A stretch of DNA of 64,000 nt from Baylisascaris procyonis (lineage: Eukaryota > Nematoda > Chromadorea > Rhabditida > Ascarididae), in NCBI GenBank assembly GCA_037389465.1, contig JAZARR010000079.1, forward strand, positions 682,001 to 746,000, given 5' to 3'. Below, one piece after another: positions 37,271-50,500 of the stretch. How positions within the stretch are numbered: position 1 is the stretch's first letter; every line of letters begins with the position of its first letter. Position numbers and translations under genes: made by a program. The notes beneath the pieces are model-generated. The model made no database searches. It was not told the origin of the DNA and was given only the letters and a program-made list of their open reading frames with translations.

Positions 37271-40200
37271 ACCAGCAGGTACCAGTATTTGCCACTATTC
37301 GGTTGAGTAGGTCTACGGGTGGTGAAACTGCATTGTGTTTCCTCCTGAACGGTCCTGGAAAATTTTACAGTGTTACGGCCCAAACAATGGATTTCCCTTG
37401 CAAGATTTATTGCGTTAAAATGGTCTTCATGGATCATTAGCACGTTTAACATGGCTCAAGATATACATCCAACGATGCAACAGGATTTTAGCCATTTTAT
37501 TGCTGTTAAATTTGATGTTACCTATTTGCTTTTGTGGGATGAGGATGGTCTACTGTCACATGGTATTGTTCACTGCCGTTGGCTGGAAAGGATTTCCTAC
37601 TATCACCTAAGGTATCAGAGTAGGACCATGTTCATGTTACTATAGCAGCAGTGTTGTTTATTTCGATTTATGCAATGCTTGGAATTGCTTTATTCAGGTA
37701 CGAATTGGATTTGGGAAGAAATGATGGTTCGTGATACAAGAAGAACGGGAATGAAGCTTTATTTTGCTTGCTAATATCGCATTCTATAAATGCGCTAATT
37801 CTGATGTTGTATATTTTAATCGAGGAATTATAAAATAGGAATCAATTGGTTTACGCCTTTTATGCTGTGGATTTGCTTCTTGGCTCTGGATGTGTAATTT
37901 TTAGTTGATTGTAATGATAGGATTTCTAGTTCCAAAGGCATTACTTTTATCAGTGTTTTGTAGGATTTCATGAAATTTTGTAGTTTATATCTTTTATTGG
38001 CGATTTATGAACGTTTCCATAGAGAATGATATTTTCTTTGAGGGGAGATTTGCTCTTCGCAATGTTGAAAACCCTTGTTTAATTACCCTTGGTGAATAGA
38101 AAGAATCAACGTTTAGATTACTTAATTTCTTCACTGAGAAATTCATGTAACATAAAATAATAGTGAGCTGGACAGCACATTTGATGGGACATTTCAATGC
38201 CTTTTTCACATAATAAGAATAGATGTGTACATGGTGGAACAATGCCGTTACTAGTTTTCGCATAATGGATTTCGATGTGCTCTGGGATGTGATCACCGAC
38301 ACGTTCTACTTCAAAGGCATGCTGCTGTCGGATGTTTGAATAGCGAGATTTTGTGAAGCGAATAGTTTGAACTCATTTCTAAAGATTCAGGTGACCGCTT
38401 CCTTCAATATATGGAGTGGCTATTTGTATTGATCATTGGCTGAGGACGAGCGACTCAATTTAGTGGATAAAATTCTATCATCTATTCCTTTTTCTTTGTT
38501 CATTCTCGCCTCACCCTTTGTCTGACTCTGATCTGGTGATGTCTCTCCATGACTTCGATTACCGCTACGTTGTTCTTCAACTGTTATTTCCTTATGTAAA
38601 GTGCCATTTCCTTAATAAAGAAAGTAATTGTTTTTATAGATCGCGAATGGTGTATGTATTTGACCTCAGATCTTTGATGATGTGGTGGCCAAGACCACCT
38701 TGTTTGCAGTGCAAAGAATTCTATAATTTCCAGCATTCACACCTCAATTGCAATAATACTTCAGATACTTGAAGTGATCTTGTCACATTCTTTACCATCT
38801 TTTGCATTAGTATCCATATTTAATCCTCATCGAATTCTCTTCACTGGAATGCTGGTTTATTTTTCATATTATCACATCACTAATATTCTAGATCAACATT
38901 AACAGCAACTCAGGTGATGAGGATCTTTATATTAACACAGCATATATACATGAATTAAAGCGAGTAATGGTGTTTCGTTGAATCAATAGCCGCAATGAAA
39001 CTTTGCGATGAATTGTCTACTGAATGGTTTATTGGTGTGCTGTATATCCTATACAAGAGTGAAACGTGCATAAATTTATATGGGAAGCATAAAACGGATA
39101 TACGTGGGCAATAGTGGGAGCAAGAAAATGGCACAGGTTTATTTTAAAACAGTTGTTTTGATTGAATCTTGCATTTCCGCTTCCAAAGGTGTTTGTCCTG
39201 TGGACTAACTTACAAGGAGTGATCTCTTCCCGCTCCCTCTCCCTCCCTTCACCCAAGCCAGCATTTGAAACCCTTTCGTTGATGCTGAAAGCGGTCGTTT
39301 CTATTATATTCACGCTGCCTCTGAACTCTAATCGATGGATATTATAGACGGTTTAATGCTTAGAATTTTTGTCTACATCAGCTTGATATGGACAAATCTG
39401 AGGCTGTTCGACATTTACCTGTAAACTGCCAGCTTTAGGAGAGGGATCGGACACTGGTCTAAGTTGAGTGAGATGTGGAGAGCGAGAGAGGATGCTGTGG
39501 CCAAATTCGAGTCTTGTTACCAATTCCGCGCATAATTTCTATGTGTTTTCTAGCAGTCAGAAGCCACTTTGCCTTTTTGCCTCCTTGGAGGTTACTTCAC
39601 AGGTAGATGTCGGGCAAGTTTGTGTTCCTTGACTAAGGAGCAACAAATGGTCTTGGCGATCGCCTTAGCCAGGACGTGTTCACATCGCTTCAGTGATCTT
39701 TTTTGGCTGTGTTACTGACCGATAGGCCAGCTACTATTTTTTGCAACACAAAGATACTGCACATGAACGCGATGCAAGAAGGTAGATCTAGGGACATTTC
39801 CTTGGGCTGTGCGGGCACAGCCGGCAAATCCTGCACTCCTCCCTCCCTCCCCCCAAGTATGAAGCGGGACCGCAAGATGCAAAAAATACCGGACGATTTA
39901 ATAGTATGCAGGGGTAACGGAACACAGCGTAGTGTAGTATGAACGTTGATCGTTGCTTGCTGTACGAAGGGAGTCGGCGCACTTAGCCACAGGCACACGC
40001 GCACGAAGTGGGCCTAAGGTAGATTTCGGCTATAGCGTCTTCTAAGTTTGGTCTCTCAGTTTTGAAAAAACTATAGACATTTAAATAAGGAAAACAACTT
40101 TCATGTCATCGAATTTTTATTTGCAGTAGTCGGGTGCAAATGATAAAAATGAATTTCTTATGGGTTTGTATGGACGGTCGGGTTAAGTATACGAAGCTAT

Positions 40201-41527
40201 CATTTTGCGTGTTACTACCAATTGGACGGAGTGAAAAAGCACATATTGTGCCATGTCTTGCGGTGCATTGCTCCACTTCTTTGTTGGGACGCTTCTTTCA
40301 AATAATTTTCTATCAGTGCAGTGCAATGAGTTGCACTATTCGACCGCTTCCTTTGAATTTCAAGCATTGAAAAGTACAGTTAAATAATTCAAGTTGTTCT
40401 GCTTCCTTGCCCATAAAATTTAGCGGTAATGACCGAAATCCACAGACTGGGATGAGGAAGTGGAGTATTGAGAGTGTTTTGTTGAGGGAAGCAAACTGAA
40501 ATGCAAACGTACAACGATAAAGGTTGTACGAGCGTATTCTGTGACAAAGTTCGCGGTGCTTTGCGTATAGTTGGAGAAAGAGAGGAATGGCGCATGAAAA
40601 CGCTATAATATGTTGCTTTCTCAGAAATGTCAACGCTGAAGAGTGATGTTATCTTATCAATCAGCGTTCAACTTGGCAGCGTATGTTTCCAGCCCAATTT
40701 AAATGTCGGAAATGCAGGAAGTAATTGCTTTATAGCTATCGCTGCAATACCCTTGAAAGTGTGATTATTGCTGCAATCAGCGTTGCACAGCTGTCAGACG
40801 GTAATTGTTGTGATCGGTGCAGCAGAGTTTAAGTGCATACACCAAAGTACATCAATTTGCACGATCATCAAGAGCACACTTCGTTGTCATTTCTCTTTGC
40901 TCATTTATAAAACACTATTGATCAGCTTTTTTCATCGTATTTAAATACGACAGTGGAAGACTCAATTCTATTTCGAGTGATGTTGTAGTGTTGTGGTTAT
41001 TGCCATATATTTCATTTATGTTTATCATGCAAGACTCTGCAGATGTCTACCTGGTTTCTGTTTCGGATGGGGGGGGGAGGGGTTATATTTAGCCATACAT
41101 AATATCAGAGTATATGAAAATATTAGTTTTCCCTGATCATGGGAATTTAATAAAAAGATGAAAATTGAAATTGTTTTTGTCTTTTCTCAGTAAAAGTGGG
41201 CCGTTTTCCCTTTCCTTTTGCATTGAGATGCGGGAGAATGAAGTAATCCTTCGGCTGTCTGTTTATCTTTGTGATAATGCTAATACTTTTAAAATTCACA
41301 GCAGGTAATGTCTGTTATAGGTATTCAGTGTAGCAGATAATGTGTATTTAATATATGTCTATAAAATGTTTGTTTTCATCCATTCGGATATCGTCACGAG
41401 ATTAACGTCGAACATCCTTTCAGAGCTTGTAACTTTGTTTGCATTGCGATCGTCGGCAGTATCACGCGGATTTCTTCTCTTTCGATGATCATTTGCAATC
41501 TCATTTAAGGCTGTGCAATTAGAGGGA
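37271..41527. other. Intergenic stretch between PDPR and CPT2
   Basis: About 4.3 kb separates the PDPR stop from the CPT2 start. ORFs here are short, overlap on both strands and match no family I know. There is no AATAAA in the first several hundred bases after the PDPR stop, so the polyadenylation site is not located. A G9 run lies at 41069-41077. The CPT2 promoter should be in the last part, but no element is recognisable. Confidence 0.5.
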
Positions 41528-44500
41528 ATGTCAGGCTGCCGAGTTCTTGTTCGACACTCGTCTTTATTACGATGCACTACGGCTTTGTGAGCTTCAACTT
41601 ATTAATTATAATAATAAGACCTTTATTTATATTTACTTAATAATAATATTAATAAAAGTAATTAGTGATAGTATTAATAATAATTTTATGATATTTATTC
41701 ATAAACTTCGTTTTACCTTTCCAAGAAATTATCATTTAGCGTCCTTCTCTTTCTTACACTCTCATTTCCTTTCTTTTCCTGCTTTTTATCTTCTCCGAAA
41801 AGACGAAAAGGATATTCAGATATGTAGTTAAGTATGTTTTGCAATAAGCCCAAGTGTTGTGGCGTTCATTTCTGGTAAAGTTGTTTGTTAATGCCTATTA
41901 AAATCCCTCCTAAGTATTAAGTCGCAAAGATATTTAGTCGAATTAAGGTTGGCAGGTAACCTTTGAAATAAGAATCCTTAAAGCATCCAGATACGCTTAT
42001 AATTTCCGCCTTACTGGCATGGTATTGTTTACTGTAGAATATTTCGAGAATTCAGTACAATACTTCGGCTTTTAGCATTTGACCACTCCACAGTGCCAGT
42101 TGTCAACTCGATTAAGTACCTTTATGTTTAAGAGTTCGCTTTTAACAATGGAAAAGCGCAGTGCTTAACAGTGTCCGTAGGTGGCATATCACCAGCTGCT
42201 TTAGAGTTCAGAGGTCATATTGGATTATGGGGCTATTCCTCAGTGTCACTGGCTAAGGCATGAAAGGGCAATATTTCAATTTTTGACTCTCACATTGTCA
42301 GAGCTAACTAATTCACTATGTACCTCTGACATAATTTTTTGAATAGAGTGAATTTACTCCGTTTGAATATTTTGTTTCCGTTTTATATGAATATTTTTGT
42401 TTGAGTAATGAACATTATATTTTAGAAAGCATACACTGAGCGGTGATGCGTATCAATTTCTACAGAAGAGTGAAATACCTTCGTATCACTTCCAGAAGAG
42501 TTTAAGGAGGCTGCCAATCCCTAAACTTGAAAAAACATGTGAAAGGTCTCCTTTATTTCTTATTTCTATATTATTTTTATCATTAATCTGCACGTTATCA
42601 TTTAAAATCGTTTTTATCGTTGCCTCATTTCATTTTTCAAGTGGATTTAAAAAAAAAAATTGGTGATGAATAAATATAGAGAAGGAAGGGGCGGGGGAGG
42701 TTCGTACTACATGATACTACCAAATGGAGAGGAGAAATGAAGAAAAAACACCTTGTGGATATATATAAGTATCGCCAATATCATCGTAAAGTTCGATTTT
42801 TTATTCGAGGAATTGTTGATAAATAAGGATCCTCTTCACTTGATCAACGAATGTTTTCTTCTTTCTTTTTTTCGACTTTAATTTCTCTATTTTCTGTATT
42901 ATTTTGTTGAGATTGTATATAATAAGGGGCACAATTGAAGATAAGTATATCGATTTTGATGCATAGGAAGTACCATAAATTCAGACGCTTTTCTTGATAT
43001 TTCTACACGTAAAATTTTTGTATGGAAGTAAAGCCATCAAAATATGATATTTAACTTCAGGTTTCTAGCAGCAGCTGAGGCAGTGCTACATGAAATTCGC
43101 TTTATGGGACTCAAGTCGGTGGTCGATGACTTCCGTAAAACAGAAGGACCTCGTATGTGCTTGCTTTGAGTTTTTATCTGATGTTCTTAGTGCACCTTAT
43201 GTTTTGGGTTGTGCCTAAAGGGTCACCAAAGGTTTTTTTAATGCTATAACAGTGACAAGCATCTAGGAGTGTCAGTCCGAAATGATGGGTTTGATTCTCT
43301 GCATTCTTCTTTTTCAATAAAATTTTCGAATAGCTAACATTCTTTGGTGACAGAGATAGCGCATGCTACGAAACTTTTTATTGCGAATAGACTCTCTGAA
43401 TATATAAATAACAGAATATTACACTCTAAATGTTTAAACATGTAAACAACGAACAACTAACATTATCCGGTCTGCAGATCCTCTGATAATATTGTAGATG
43501 TGGCAGCGGTAATAAGTATACTCATAAGAGGCAAAGAAATTACCGAAGAAGTGAATTATGAGGTATGGGGGTATGAGGAAAGGAATGCTACTGCTAATAG
43601 CAGTGAACGTTGTCCACAATTTGAATGTCTGAGTTTATGTATAGCGATGAAGCGAGCCTGCAGTTACCCAAACTGGATATAGTATTTTATAGAGGTCATA
43701 GAGATGATGTTTTGATACATTTTGTAGTGTACAGTTTTATAGGCGTTTGCAAACACATAAAAACACCAGAAGTATCATTGAAAATTGAAAGTAATCAGTG
43801 CAGTGGAATGGCGAATTTCATTATCAGCAAATAGAAAAGGCATTGCATGTAACTAGCGAATATATTTACGGTATAAATTTATGGGGGTACTGTACACTTT
43901 TCACACCGAAATATCTAATTGCCCAGGGTAGGGCCATTTAAAAATCATCAAAATTGCTTTTTAACTTTTGAAAAACGATATTTTACTCAGTGGAGGGGTG
44001 GTGAATTTTTTAATTATTTGCAAACAGATTGCACACCTACAGCAAATTTTTCTGTTGGTCGCTTTCATATTCAATGAAAATAATGTGCACTGCTGAAATA
44101 TAAGACTCAGAATTAGTAGAATATGTGATAACAGTTTATCGGTTTCAGTCGAAGGATTCTTTGCTATTAATCCATTTTAAGTGTAAACTGGAAGCCATGT
44201 ATCTTCCATCTTAAGAAATTTCTTACCGCAGTTTGCATCACATTGCTTGCCTACTGATACCTCCTTGATGGTTATTATTCAGAGCTCGGATGTTTGGGCG
44301 TGACATCCTACGAGTGAAATATTTCGGCTCGGTATTCCAAACCTTATTCAATTACTGATCTGAATCTATTTGAGGGTCTTGGCTTACTAAAAACCCGTAA
44401 TGTGACATATTGATAGGATCCTTAGATAGAAAATATTCTTAGGCTGATTAATTTAAAGTAATTTCGGGCATCTTAAATATAAAAGCAATCAAGAAATTAG

Positions 44501-47500
44501 GCTTGAAATTTCTTTCAAAGGAGGATCGATTCGTTTTGAAGAGAATTACAATGGTGAGAGATTATAATAACACACAAGTAAACACTTAGAAATTGTGGTT
44601 GCCTTGTATCTAAATAAAATACCATAAAGTTAGCGTACTTTCCCCGTTCGATGTTTTAATTTGCATGAAAAACAAATTTGATATGATATCGGTGTTGCGG
44701 ATCACTTCTATAGTGGATGTGAAATTCATATAGAATCCTTTAGTCGACTTTAAAGCCTCAAGGAGGAAATTGAGCGGGGCTGAAATTTGCTGAAAAATAG
44801 ATGAAATCATAACAATTGCTCCATAGAAAGGCGATGTTTTGTTAGGTTTACATTTTACCATTTGAATAGTGATAGAAAGATAGCACGTGTTAGGGTATTT
44901 TGCTGATGATTTTAAACATTAAACTTGCAATTCTATTGTTTTCTTTGAAAGTATTAAAATCACATTTGTGAAATTGTTAATATTTTTATGAACATCGAAA
45001 GGTGGAAAGGTATTTTACGCCGAAATGATTTCTTTAAATAAAGAACTCATAGTTGGAATTCCACTTTCGGAATAGAAAAAAGCAATAAAAATTTAAATAA
45101 GGAATGAAAAAAACTCAAATCACATCATCGGCTTTCGAAATTGGAATCCATTGCCATTTCTTTGCGTCTCTACATTTTTGCAATTAATTGAGAGTTATGT
45201 GTCAGAGCTGCAAAAAGAATTGGTGGCCTATGATCGACTTAATAAGCATACGAGTTATATATCGGAACCATGGTTCGATATGTATTTGAGCGATCGCCTT
45301 CCTTGTCCGGTCAACTACAATCCCTTTATGACGTACTCACCTGACCCGAATACGGCTTATAATGATCAGGTACGTTATTGCTTTTATTCTTTGAATAGAT
45401 TGATTTAGTGCTTATTGAATGCGCTAACGCCTTCTTCTTTGCCATATGCGGCTGCATTATTTTTGTGCTGCGTTGCCGGAATGGCATCAAAGAAACGAGA
45501 ACTGCGCATTATTCATTCAGTTGTTGGCTTTGCCTAGCTTCGTGAATGTTTTTCAGATTCTACGATATCCTTATTTTGTCACCGGATTGATTTGCTATTA
45601 AGGGATCATTGTTTTCCGGCTGGTGAGAATGAGTTCAACTCGCAAAAATAGCTTCGGTTTTATGTGTCACATATGAGGAGGAGAAGAGGATTTGGCTTCA
45701 TAAATCTCTTTCTCTTTTAATCGTAGTCAGAAAAAGAAGCTATAAGAAATTTAGAGATTTCCCTTTCTGCCGATCGTTGTTTGTACCTACACATTTCATA
45801 ATTATCTACAAGTTTTTTACGTTGAAATCGATAGAATCTTTTCTAAAATTTTCTCCCTACCCTCCCCCTCCCCTTCTCCCTTCCTGTTCCCTCCCACCGT
45901 CTCGGCTGCCAATTGCGTCATTCCGACCTTTCTACTCTGTGGGCCATCGGAGCTAGTTAATACCCATTCCCACCCACATGTCTTCATATTTCTTGCCACA
46001 TAACCGCTATCAGAGCCATCGGGTCAATAACGCCTACTCCTCACTTATATATCTTAATCGTGCTGGTGGATATATATGTACCCTTAACAGAAAGCAGGCT
46101 TTTCTCTTTTTTTTGCGCAGTTCAGATGAGAATCCATTTCTCAAGGTCCAGAATGAACCGATTCTTCCCTCTAGGAGAGTCAAAGATTTATACTAAAAGA
46201 GTTCTTCGGTTTTTCTCATTGTTTCTTGAGGGAGGTTGTTCTTTCAAGAAACTAATGTTACGAATGAGCCGTAGGCTCTTTTATATTGTATAACTGTAGT
46301 AAAAGTAATTAAAAGCAAAATTCTCCCATTATTTGATTTTTATCTCAATTTAGCACTTATTTACCCCTCGGAGGATCGCTTTTCAAAGGATGAGGACTGT
46401 AATTTCTGAAAGACGCGGTGGTGACATTTCTTAAACAAGGTTTATGCGGTTGAAGTTGCATAACTCTTCGCATTTGTCCCTTTCATTTTCGACTGGGTGC
46501 ACTGAAACTATTACCCTTTGTTTTCTATTTATTAATTGAAAGGATTATTTGGCATTTTTAATTAATTTAATTGAATTTTTCAATATGCGAAAGCGGAAAT
46601 TTACTTAAATCTAACTGAACTTTTTGATCAGCAGAAACGGAAATTTACTAACGACCTCACTCCCCCCTCCCCCCCCCTCCACTACCCATCCGTCGTCTCT
46701 ATCTTCATCCGTGAGAAGTAATATACCAGGATCCTTTCTTATTCTTTGCAGCCATCCTTCCTCTCAAGCAGTTAAGGTGAAACTTTCCATTAATAAGGAG
46801 TGAAGGTGCTTGAAATAAGCGTTTTACACAACGAGCAACCAAGCTCCTCAAGGACTGTCACTTCTGATGCGCGGCGATTGTGTGCGTTGTAAATACAAAA
46901 ATTCAGAGATCCATTTCAAAAGGCGTACGATAACGTGACTAGACAACGAAGGCAACATTGAAGTTGAGGGAATGAGACTATCTTGGAAAATGCAATTCAT
47001 GTCGAAGTTGATTTCAACTTGAAACTTGAAGTTTCCAGTTGGCGCGTGCGGCGAATTTCGTAATATCATATGGAAGAATTAAGCGCTCATTAGATGCGTG
47101 CTTGTTGGAGCCGGAAGTGTTTCATTTGGATCCGAAAAAATCCGATACGAAGTTTTTCCGGACTGTTTGCAGGTCTGTTTTAATTCATCAGTTTTTATAG
47201 ACTTTCCTTTTCTATTCATACAACAGAGTTTCTTGTTTGTTTTTAAATGTTCGTTCAGGTTTTCTTCATCCTTTTTTTTACTTTTTCATTCGTACAGGAA
47301 GGCCGTTATTGTCATCCACTCTCGCTATAGACGCTTTTCCGTGCGGTCCTTCTCTATTTCCGTTGCTGCTCTGTGATCAGTCGTAAGAACGTTATTGTAG
47401 AATTTGCTTGAGCAACTTGTTTTAATGAACAAAGCACTTTTTTTGCAGCTAGTACTCATTGTGCATTCCACAAGTATTACTCAAGTTGTTGCTGAAGTTG

Positions 47501-50500
47501 TAAACCCACCTTCATGCGGAATGGAGAGGGGGGATCGAGAGAGATGGCAGCATTCTTATTGAGGTCGAGAGAGATGGCAGCATTCTTATTGAGGATGTTT
47601 TCTATGTGCTACAGGTCGTAATCGATGCTCAAACTTTCAGTTCTTAGCTTATTTTTGTATAATTCAGTGAGGGTTAGCAACATTATATAGGTGATTGGCT
47701 GAGTGAGGTGAACCTTATTAGTGAGAATGTGAAACCATTTACAGGACATTGCCGCCAAGTTTGAGCTGGTTTGGAGCGATTGCGTTCAAAGCATTTCCGC
47801 TTGACATGAGTCAATACAGCTCTTTATTTGGTGGTTCGAGAATACCACAAAAGGGAAAGGATCAACTCTTTCATTGTACCGATCCGAAACACTTCATCGT
47901 TCTCCGAGCTGGGAAAATCTACTCGGTCGATCTCTTCGATAACAACGGTAATATTTGGGACGTTTGATTTTTTTATTTTTATTTTTATTTATTTTATTTT
48001 ATTTATTATTTATTTTTTTTTGTAAGTGAAGTGGTAAATTGCCAAAGAAAATCGCCGTTGAAATAGCGAATGCATTAGTTGATCATATGAATGTTTTGCT
48101 TATAATTTTTTGAAGTGAAATGCGAAGTGATGAGGGGTGATGGAATCTGATGCTGCTTTCGGTATATTGTGATGAACCTTCGAGGATCCTTGAAGGTCTT
48201 TTGTTGGATGATCTGATGGTTGATGATTTGTGATTCAGGAATGCTAGTGTCTCCTGAACAAGTACATGCATGTCTAGCAATGATTTTATCGGATGCGACA
48301 ACGAAACCGAAAGCGAATGAATGTGTTGGTTCATTAACGTCACTTAATCGTGATCGCTGGGCCGAGGTGAGCAAAATTAAAAATATACTTTTGTGTTTTT
48401 CAAAAAATGCTTTTCAACTTTCATGTTAAAAAAATACTTCAATCGGTCTGTTTTGAATTTTATGCAGTTCTTTGCAAACTTTTACTTATTTAAGCTGATT
48501 TCTTTGAGTTCACATTCAGTTAAGAAGCCATCTCATTTGATGTCGCAGTCGAGATGGAAAATACCTTAAAAAATGCCTCCAAACCATGCCGAATTGAAAT
48601 GTGGAGTGACTAAGAGATGATCCCCTTCTATGATGCAATCGGAATGGTATTCCTGCAAGTTTGGGGTTTCTAAATTAGATACAATAATCCGCGTTGCAAT
48701 GAAGTGTTGAGAAAGTGGAATGTTTTGATAACGATGAAAAGAACTCAAAAATTTCAGCATTCTAATGAGAATCAATTATAAATATAAAATTTCATCTACT
48801 TTGGATGCTTGTTTCCCATGAAAGATATAATTGTCACAAACTTTGACTGGCTGAGAAGTGACTTTCGCGAGATTTTTCGAAAAGCGGGCGAGAGAATGCC
48901 AACATTCGAGAGCTGTAATCATGAAACTGTAGGGAATATTTTGATTCTTCAAAGGAAAGTCTTTGAAGGGAAAGCTCATTACTAAGAGGGATTTACGTTG
49001 AATTAACTTACTTTCGAGTGAAGCAATGAAAAAAACGATGACATTCCAGACCGTATCATTGCTGAATGTTGAGGAAAAAATCATGTTTGCTAGGTTATAT
49101 TATTTTTTTGGAGTATAGCAGTTCCATGAGCTTGATTGCAACTCATTGGATTGCAGGCGGTATGAACCAGTTCATATTCTGTTATATTCCATTAACCTGT
49201 AAACGAATGCTTTACAGGTTCGCGAGGAGTTATCATCGATCGGGGACAATGCGGCCTCTCTGCATACAGTCGACAGTGCTCTGTTTGCGTTATGTCTCGA
49301 TTCGTTGGATTCAGAGGATCCTCAAAGGCTCATCAGAAGCTTGCTTTACGGGGATGATGCATCAAACAGGTTGGCCTTTTCAATGGAAATATGATTTCAC
49401 GGCGTTGTTTTCTTTTGTAGTTATATTTATATTGATTGCAGCTTATCGGTTCATCTTCGAACGTTACGAAGGAAGAAAATATTTCTTTCAACGTGATTTG
49501 TCGCTGTGCAGTTAAAATATCAAACGTGTTGTGCTTTTCACTGTTCTTTTTGTGCTCTCTGTTGTCACTTCCCCGGTTATTGTAAAACTGGTCAAAGAGT
49601 TCCCAAGTAAGAACATCAGAAGATTCCCAAATAAGCCGATGTAAGCGAACGGAAATTCCTAGAAAACATTTTCTTTCATCTTTTATGAATTATTTGCTCG
49701 ACTCATCGCGAATATTTTGTAAAACGACGTACAAAACACATCGATGAAATACTACATTCCAAGTTCATATATGCTTACTACATATCCATTGAATTTGTTT
49801 GCTATGGGGATATCATTCTTCCACATTTTTTAAAAAATATTTCAAATCTTTTGTTGATACTATTTGAGCAATCTGCTGCAAGAGCAAGGGATGTTTTTCA
49901 TGCAGTATTGCTGCTTGTTGTGCATTCTTGCGGGTTTATAGTCATAGGTACATTGTAGCGAGGTTATGTCTGCACGCATATCTGCATATATTTTTATGTT
50001 TGTCCGGTAATTTGAACTTCTGGACCGCTACGGATGAAGTTACAACACCTAAATATAGCGCATGCTATATTTAGGTGTTGTAACTTCATCCGTAGCGGTC
50101 CAGAAGTGACCACCCAAAGCAATTTTCAGCTTAATCTATCTCTTTGAAAAAGGATTTTAGAAATATAAACACGCCTGAAAGTTTCCTCTTATTTTTAGAT
50201 GGGAGTTGGAAAAACGAGTCTTTCATGGAATGTTCGTAAAGAGCAGTCGCGTTGAGTAAATGTAAATTGCATTTTTGCACATAATTTATTATTTTTGGGC
50301 ATCTCGCAGTGTTGTTGAAATTGAAAAAACGACATCATGCCAGATCTATTGACTTTTTCCATTTGCTTTTTAATGTTTAATCATTTTTTACATTTATTTT
50401 GATCGTTTTTAAACAGACAACGTAGTTAACTAATAATGTAATTGGAAACTTAATATTTAGATGGTTCGATAAATGCTTCCAGTTGATAGTGGATGGGCGA

